From UBA9647 sp049522195 (GTDB lineage Bacteria > Bacteroidota > Ignavibacteria > UBA10030): DNA of 17,320 nt. The notes beneath the pieces were generated by a model. That model was not told the DNA's origin, did no database searches, and saw nothing but the letters and a program-made list of their open reading frames with translations. Within the stretch, counting starts at the first letter, position 1. Each line of letters starts with the position of its first letter. Made by a program: the position numbers and the translations under genes. The DNA is taken from positions 1 through 17,320 of the forward strand of contig JBEKOB010000084.1 of assembly GCA_049522195.1 (NCBI GenBank), written 5' to 3'. Shown one piece after another: positions 14,041 through 17,320 of the stretch.

Positions 14041-14907
14041 ATGACGAAGCTGCTTGCATTTCTTGCGGGAATGTCGCTCGTCCTCGTTTCTGTTTCATCG
14101 GCCCAGAGTACTCCGCCTCTTTTTCCTCAGATAAGCGGCTGGAAGCTGACGGTCGACGAGATCGTCTACACGCCGAACAATCTGTGGGATGTGATTGATG
14201 GGGCTGCGGATTTGTTCCTTGAGTATGATTTTGTCGATCTGCATATCGCGCGGTATCAGCAGACAGCTGACCTCGAGATCAAAGTCGAACTTTACAGACA
14301 CAAATCTGCTGTCGATGCATTCGGGATGTATTCTCAGGAACGATATCCCGATTATCATTTCATCGATCTTGGTACTCAAGGGTATGTCGAGAAGGGGGTG
14401 TTGAATTTTCTGTGCGGAGAGTATTACGTCAAGATCTCGACGGTCCAATCAGAAAAGCCAGCCCAGGAAGGATTGATATCGATCGCTGCAGCACTGGAGA
14501 AGCACCTGAATCGTGTGAAGTCGTGGCCCGGCTTGATTGCTGCATTTCCCTCACACGGAAAGCAGGCAAACACAGAACAGTACGTGGCCAAGAACTTCCT
14601 TGGATACAGCTTTTTCAGCGGTGCCTTTACAGCCAGCTACAATGATAGCAGCGCACTGAAGGCATTCATCATCAGCATGGAATCGGCTGACGCCGCCAGG
14701 AAGACAATCGATACGTATCTTGCTCCCCTGCCAAAAGAAGGGATCTCGAAAACCGAAGGGGGACGTTTCCGCGTCCGTGATCCCCACAATGGGGTCATCA
14801 CATTTGTCCTGAAGCTAAACATACTCTACGGCGTCCTTGGAGCAGAGGATACAACCTCCGAGACCCTGCTCACCGAGCTTGGCCAGAGTTTGGCCAAATC
14901 GCAGTGA
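14041..14907 (+). CDS. Secreted protein resembling DUF6599
   Basis: The protein has 288 residues. A Sec-type signal peptide covers residues 1-21, with likely cleavage after SVSSA. The mature part has the motif NLWDVIDGAADLFLEYDF (near 45-62) and several aromatic-rich strands, which I match from memory to the uncharacterised DUF6599 family; this match is moderate. No catalytic motif or transmembrane segment is seen beyond the signal. It starts 8 nt after the exported aldo/keto reductase and may be its periplasmic partner. No clear terminator follows its stop. Confidence 0.75.
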   Translation: MTKLLAFLAGMSLVLVSVSSAQSTPPLFPQISGWKLTVDEIVYTPNNLWDVIDGAADLFLEYDFVDLHIARYQQTADLEIKVELYRHKSAVDAFGMYSQERYPDYHFIDLGTQGYVEKGVLNFLCGEYYVKISTVQSEKPAQEGLISIAAALEKHLNRVKSWPGLIAAFPSHGKQANTEQYVAKNFLGYSFFSGAFTASYNDSSALKAFIISMESADAARKTIDTYLAPLPKEGISKTEGGRFRVRDPHNGVITFVLKLNILYGVLGAEDTTSETLLTELGQSLAKSQ

Positions 14908-14998
14908 GGCTTCAAGGGACGATTCGTTGCTCAGAGATACAGTGATACATTTGGTCGAAATGAATTCCGACTTGCGATCGGTGCCCGAGCAAATTTTC

Positions 14999-15027
14999 TT
15001 GACTTGTCGCCCCACAGATTGTATATT
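14999..15027 (+). promoter_or_regulatory. Sigma70-type promoter of the riboswitch-controlled thrA transcript
   Basis: TTGACT (14999-15004), 17 bp, then TATATT (15022-15027): 5/6 matches in both boxes at optimal spacing. Transcription should start near 15034, giving a leader of about 290 nt that contains the SAM-I aptamer and a terminator. Confidence 0.75.
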
Positions 15028-15100
15028 AAATGTGAGAATGCTCTTCAAACCATCATGACTTTGGAGGGTGTGAGCTCAGAGTAGCGAAGATTACATACGC

Positions 15101-15220
15101 CTCTTATTGAGAAAGGCTGAGGGAACAGGCCCGTTGACGCCTTAGCAACCGGTCCCGTAACAAGGGATGCTGGTGCTTCATCCTGCCCCGTCGAGGAATC
15201 GAGCGAGGGAAAGATAAGAG
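15101..15220 (+). ncRNA. SAM-I (S-box) riboswitch aptamer
   Basis: The P1 helix is perfect: CTCTTAT (15101-15107) pairs with ATAAGAG (15214-15220). Inside it are the conserved S-box blocks: GAGGGAACAGGCCC (P2 side with kink-turn), GCAACC, GGTGCT followed by a run toward CCTGCC, and GGGAAAGATAAGAG at the 3' end. In the family, S-adenosylmethionine binding stabilises P1 and lets the downstream terminator form, so the gene is off when SAM is plentiful. It precedes an aspartokinase/homoserine dehydrogenase gene, which fits control of the methionine branch. Confidence 0.93.
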
Positions 15221-15235
15221 AAGAAGCTTGTTCAG

Positions 15236-15279
15236 AGCCTCTTCAGGATATCATTTCCCTGAGAGGCTTTTTCGTTTTT
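15236..15279 (+). terminator. Riboswitch-controlled intrinsic terminator
   Basis: AGCCTCTTCAGG (15236-15247) pairs with CCCTGAGAGGCT (15257-15268) apart from a small bulge, followed by TTTTTCGTTTTT. Part of the 5' arm, CTCTT at 15239-15243, can instead pair with AAGAG (15216-15220) of P1, a possible antiterminator core. It sits 16 nt after the aptamer and about 50 nt before the gene. Confidence 0.85.
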
Positions 15280-15327
15280 AGGGATGCGGTTGACACTCCC
15301 GTTCACCGCAGACATTGAGGAGACACA

Positions 15328-17320
15328 ATGAGAGTATTGAAGTTTGGCGGGTCGTCGGTCGGAGACTCGGCACGCATCAAGGCCGTCATCGACATCATTA
15401 TCGATTCGCAGAAGAACAACGGCAAGCTGGCGGTGATCGCATCAGCGATGCAAGGAGTGACAAACCAGCTGATCGAGGCCGGACAGCGAGCATATCGCGG
15501 GGATAAGAGCTACGAAGAGCTGCTCAGCGAGCTCCAGGCTCGCCATAGGAGCGTCGCCGACGATCTGCTTGGCAACCAAGCCGAATCGGACGCACATCGA
15601 TTCATTTCACAGGCATTTCAGGAACTACGGGAGTTCGTGCACGGGATCTGGATCCTCGGGGAAATCACACAGCGGACACTTGATTTCGTGATGAGTTATG
15701 GGGAACAGCTCTCCTGCGTTATCATAGCAGAGGCGATACAACGGCGCGGTATTCCTGCGAGCTACGTTGACAGCCGAACACTCATCCAAACCGACCTCAC
15801 GTACGGGTCAGCCCAGGTAAACTTCGACCTGACGAATTGGAATCTTCTGAATCACTTCAGGAATCGCAAAGAGATACAGGTCATCACCGGATACATTGCC
15901 CGGGGTCCTGAGAACGAGACCACGACCCTGGGTCGCGGCGGCTCGGACTACACCGCCTCCATCATCGGCGCGGCGCTCGACGCAGAGGAAATAGAGATTT
16001 GGACAGATGTCGACGGCGTAATGACAGCCGATCCGAGAAGGGTCTCAGAAGCTTTTTCGCTCGATACGCTCACATTCGAAGAGGCGTTGGAACTCTCCCA
16101 CTTCGGAGCGAAGGTGATTCATCCGCCGACAATGCTGCCTGCGCTTCACAAACGAATTCCCATACGTATTCGGAACACTTTCAATCGGGCGTTCAAGGGA
16201 ACGCTCATTTGTGAGCGCACATCTTCTGAGACCGAGAGCCCCGTCAAAGGGATCGCCTGCATCGACAGAGTCAGCCTACTCAAGATAACCGGAGAAGGCA
16301 TTCTGCGCACGGTCGGAATTGCTTCGAGGATTTTCGCAGCACTGGCACGAAAAGAGATAGAGGTTACACTCATTACACAATCCTCGTCCGAGCACAGCAT
16401 TTGTCTGGCAATCACTTCAGAACACATCAGGACTGCCCGGGAGGTCGTCGAGCTGGAATTTCGCGTCGAGCTGCATCATGGTCAGATATCCGATATCACA
16501 GTCGAAAACGATTGCTCGATCGTTGCGGTTGTCGGTGACCGCGTTCAGAACATCCCGGGAGTAACTGGAAAGATATTTGATGCGTTGGGCCGAAATGGAA
16601 TTACGCCAAGAGCCATCGCACACGGCTCATCGGACCGTAATCTGACTCTCGTTTTGAAGCACAGCGACCTTCAGAAAGCGATGAATGCTCTCCACGATCA
16701 TCTGTTCCTCTCAAGGCAAAAGACACTCAATCTCTTCCTCCTTGGACCAGGGCTTGTTGGAAGTGCGCTGCTTGAGCTGTTGAAGGACCAGGAAGAATTC
16801 GCAAAAACCACCCTTCGCACCCGATTTCGACTGGTTGGCATTGCAAACCGCCGGCAGATGCTTTTTGATGAACAGGGAATCGATCTCTGCCACTGGCGCG
16901 CGCTCCTATCCGCCAGTCCGCTATCCTCGAATCTGGGCGAGTTCACATCGAAAGTGCAGCAGCTGAATGCGGCGAATTCGATCGTTATCGACTGCACCGG
17001 AGTGGAAGCTGCGGTGAAGCAATACACCGAGCTGCTCAACTCAAGCGTCTCCGTCATCACGTCAAGCAAGGTCGCCAACACACTTTCGAACGAGTTTTAC
17101 CGGGAGCTTCGCTCAGCCGCGGCGCAACATGGGGCAGAATTCCGCTACAGCACAAATGTCGGTGCAGCCCTCCCCATCGTTGAGTCGATCAGGAGCATCA
17201 TACAGACCGGAGATTCGATCGAGCGGATCGAGGCGGTGCTCTCGGGAACGCTGAGCTTCATTTTCAACTGTCTCAACGGAGGGACATCATTCAGCGAGGC
17301 GGTGCACGATGCAAAGAAAC
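15328..17320 (+). CDS. thrA: Bifunctional aspartokinase/homoserine dehydrogenase (3' end beyond window)
   Basis: Open from the ATG at 15328 to the right edge, giving 664 codons of an expected ~810-820. The aspartokinase domain has KFGGSSVGD (5-13), SAMQGVTNQL and TTLGRGGSDYTASIIGAALD with WTDVDGVMTADPR. A regulatory region follows with ACT-type segments (about 310-460). The homoserine dehydrogenase domain opens at about residue 469 with LFLLGPGLVGSALLELL, the NAD(P)-binding site, and continues past TNVGAALPIVESI. The protein catalyses the first and third steps from aspartate to homoserine, the shared precursor of threonine and methionine. Its leader carries a SAM-I riboswitch, so methionine status controls it. 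A GAGGAGA-like site 7-8 nt before the ATG supports the start. The part of the dehydrogenase domain beyond 17320 is not visible. Confidence 0.93.
   Translation, partial: MRVLKFGGSSVGDSARIKAVIDIIIDSQKNNGKLAVIASAMQGVTNQLIEAGQRAYRGDKSYEELLSELQARHRSVADDLLGNQAESDAHRFISQAFQELREFVHGIWILGEITQRTLDFVMSYGEQLSCVIIAEAIQRRGIPASYVDSRTLIQTDLTYGSAQVNFDLTNWNLLNHFRNRKEIQVITGYIARGPENETTTLGRGGSDYTASIIGAALDAEEIEIWTDVDGVMTADPRRVSEAFSLDTLTFEEALELSHFGAKVIHPPTMLPALHKRIPIRIRNTFNRAFKGTLICERTSSETESPVKGIACIDRVSLLKITGEGILRTVGIASRIFAALARKEIEVTLITQSSSEHSICLAITSEHIRTAREVVELEFRVELHHGQISDITVENDCSIVAVVGDRVQNIPGVTGKIFDALGRNGITPRAIAHGSSDRNLTLVLKHSDLQKAMNALHDHLFLSRQKTLNLFLLGPGLVGSALLELLKDQEEFAKTTLRTRFRLVGIANRRQMLFDEQGIDLCHWRALLSASPLSSNLGEFTSKVQQLNAANSIVIDCTGVEAAVKQYTELLNSSVSVITSSKVANTLSNEFYRELRSAAAQHGAEFRYSTNVGAALPIVESIRSIIQTGDSIERIEAVLSGTLSFIFNCLNGGTSFSEAVHDAKK

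Noticed and set aside
1..17320. tRNA or rRNA genes, CRISPR arrays, insertion sequences, toxin-antitoxin pairs
   Set aside because: No cloverleaf-like sequence, regularly spaced repeats, transposase frames or terminal inverted repeats were seen on either strand.

Overview
The window looks like chromosomal DNA of an anaerobic or facultative, Gram-negative-type bacterium. It carries Tat-exported redox enzymes, a sulfur-respiration locus, uronate catabolism and a SAM riboswitch. By eye the GC content is a little over 50% across most of the window and lower over the first ~1.2 kb. The gene mix resembles the Ignavibacteria/Chlorobi-related branch of the Bacteroidota superphylum, but that placement is only an inference. 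Three of the four promoters proposed have -35/-10 boxes separated by exactly 17 bp; the fourth is weak. This does not resemble the -33/-7 promoters of Bacteroidia proper.

Layout. (1) 1-1162, minus strand: a partial polytopic membrane protein of unknown function that runs off the left edge, with a near-consensus promoter at 1261-1289. (2) 1594-7626, plus strand: a compact sulfur locus. Its order is a Cys-rich MerR regulator, a PsrA/PhsA-type molybdopterin oxidoreductase with Tat signal, a four-cluster ferredoxin subunit, an NrfD/PsrC membrane subunit, two half-size YeeE/YedE sulfur transporters, and a membrane-anchored rhodanese whose catalytic Cys is replaced by Ser and whose only Cys is its last residue. 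A hairpin at 7675-7702 may end this unit. (3) 7742-9661, plus strand: an AhpD/CMD-fold protein without its CxxC pair, MobA (Mo-cofactor guanylyltransferase) and an aldose 1-epimerase, all overlapping. MobA fits functionally with the Mo-bisMGD enzyme upstream. (4) 9774-12605, minus strand: a three-gene uronate operon of an SDR oxidoreductase, a GH88-like unsaturated glucuronyl hydrolase and a KDPG/KHG aldolase. It is read from a promoter with a 16-bp palindrome sitting at the expected transcription start. (5) 12824-14907, plus strand: a Tat-exported aldo/keto reductase with a two-cluster ferredoxin-like tail, followed by a secreted protein resembling DUF6599. (6) 14999 to the end, plus strand: a sigma70-type promoter, SAM-I (S-box) riboswitch and intrinsic terminator, controlling a bifunctional aspartokinase/homoserine dehydrogenase that runs off the right edge.

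How the parts work together. The most notable unit is region 2. It combines a candidate redox/sulfur-sensing regulator, a quinone-linked polysulfide/thiosulfate reductase-type complex, a split sulfur-compound transporter and a probable sulfur-carrier protein, with Mo-cofactor maturation next door. I read it as one inorganic-sulfur respiration and trafficking system. The substrate (polysulfide, thiosulfate or another) cannot be decided from sequence alone. No tRNA, rRNA, CRISPR array, insertion sequence or integrase was seen.
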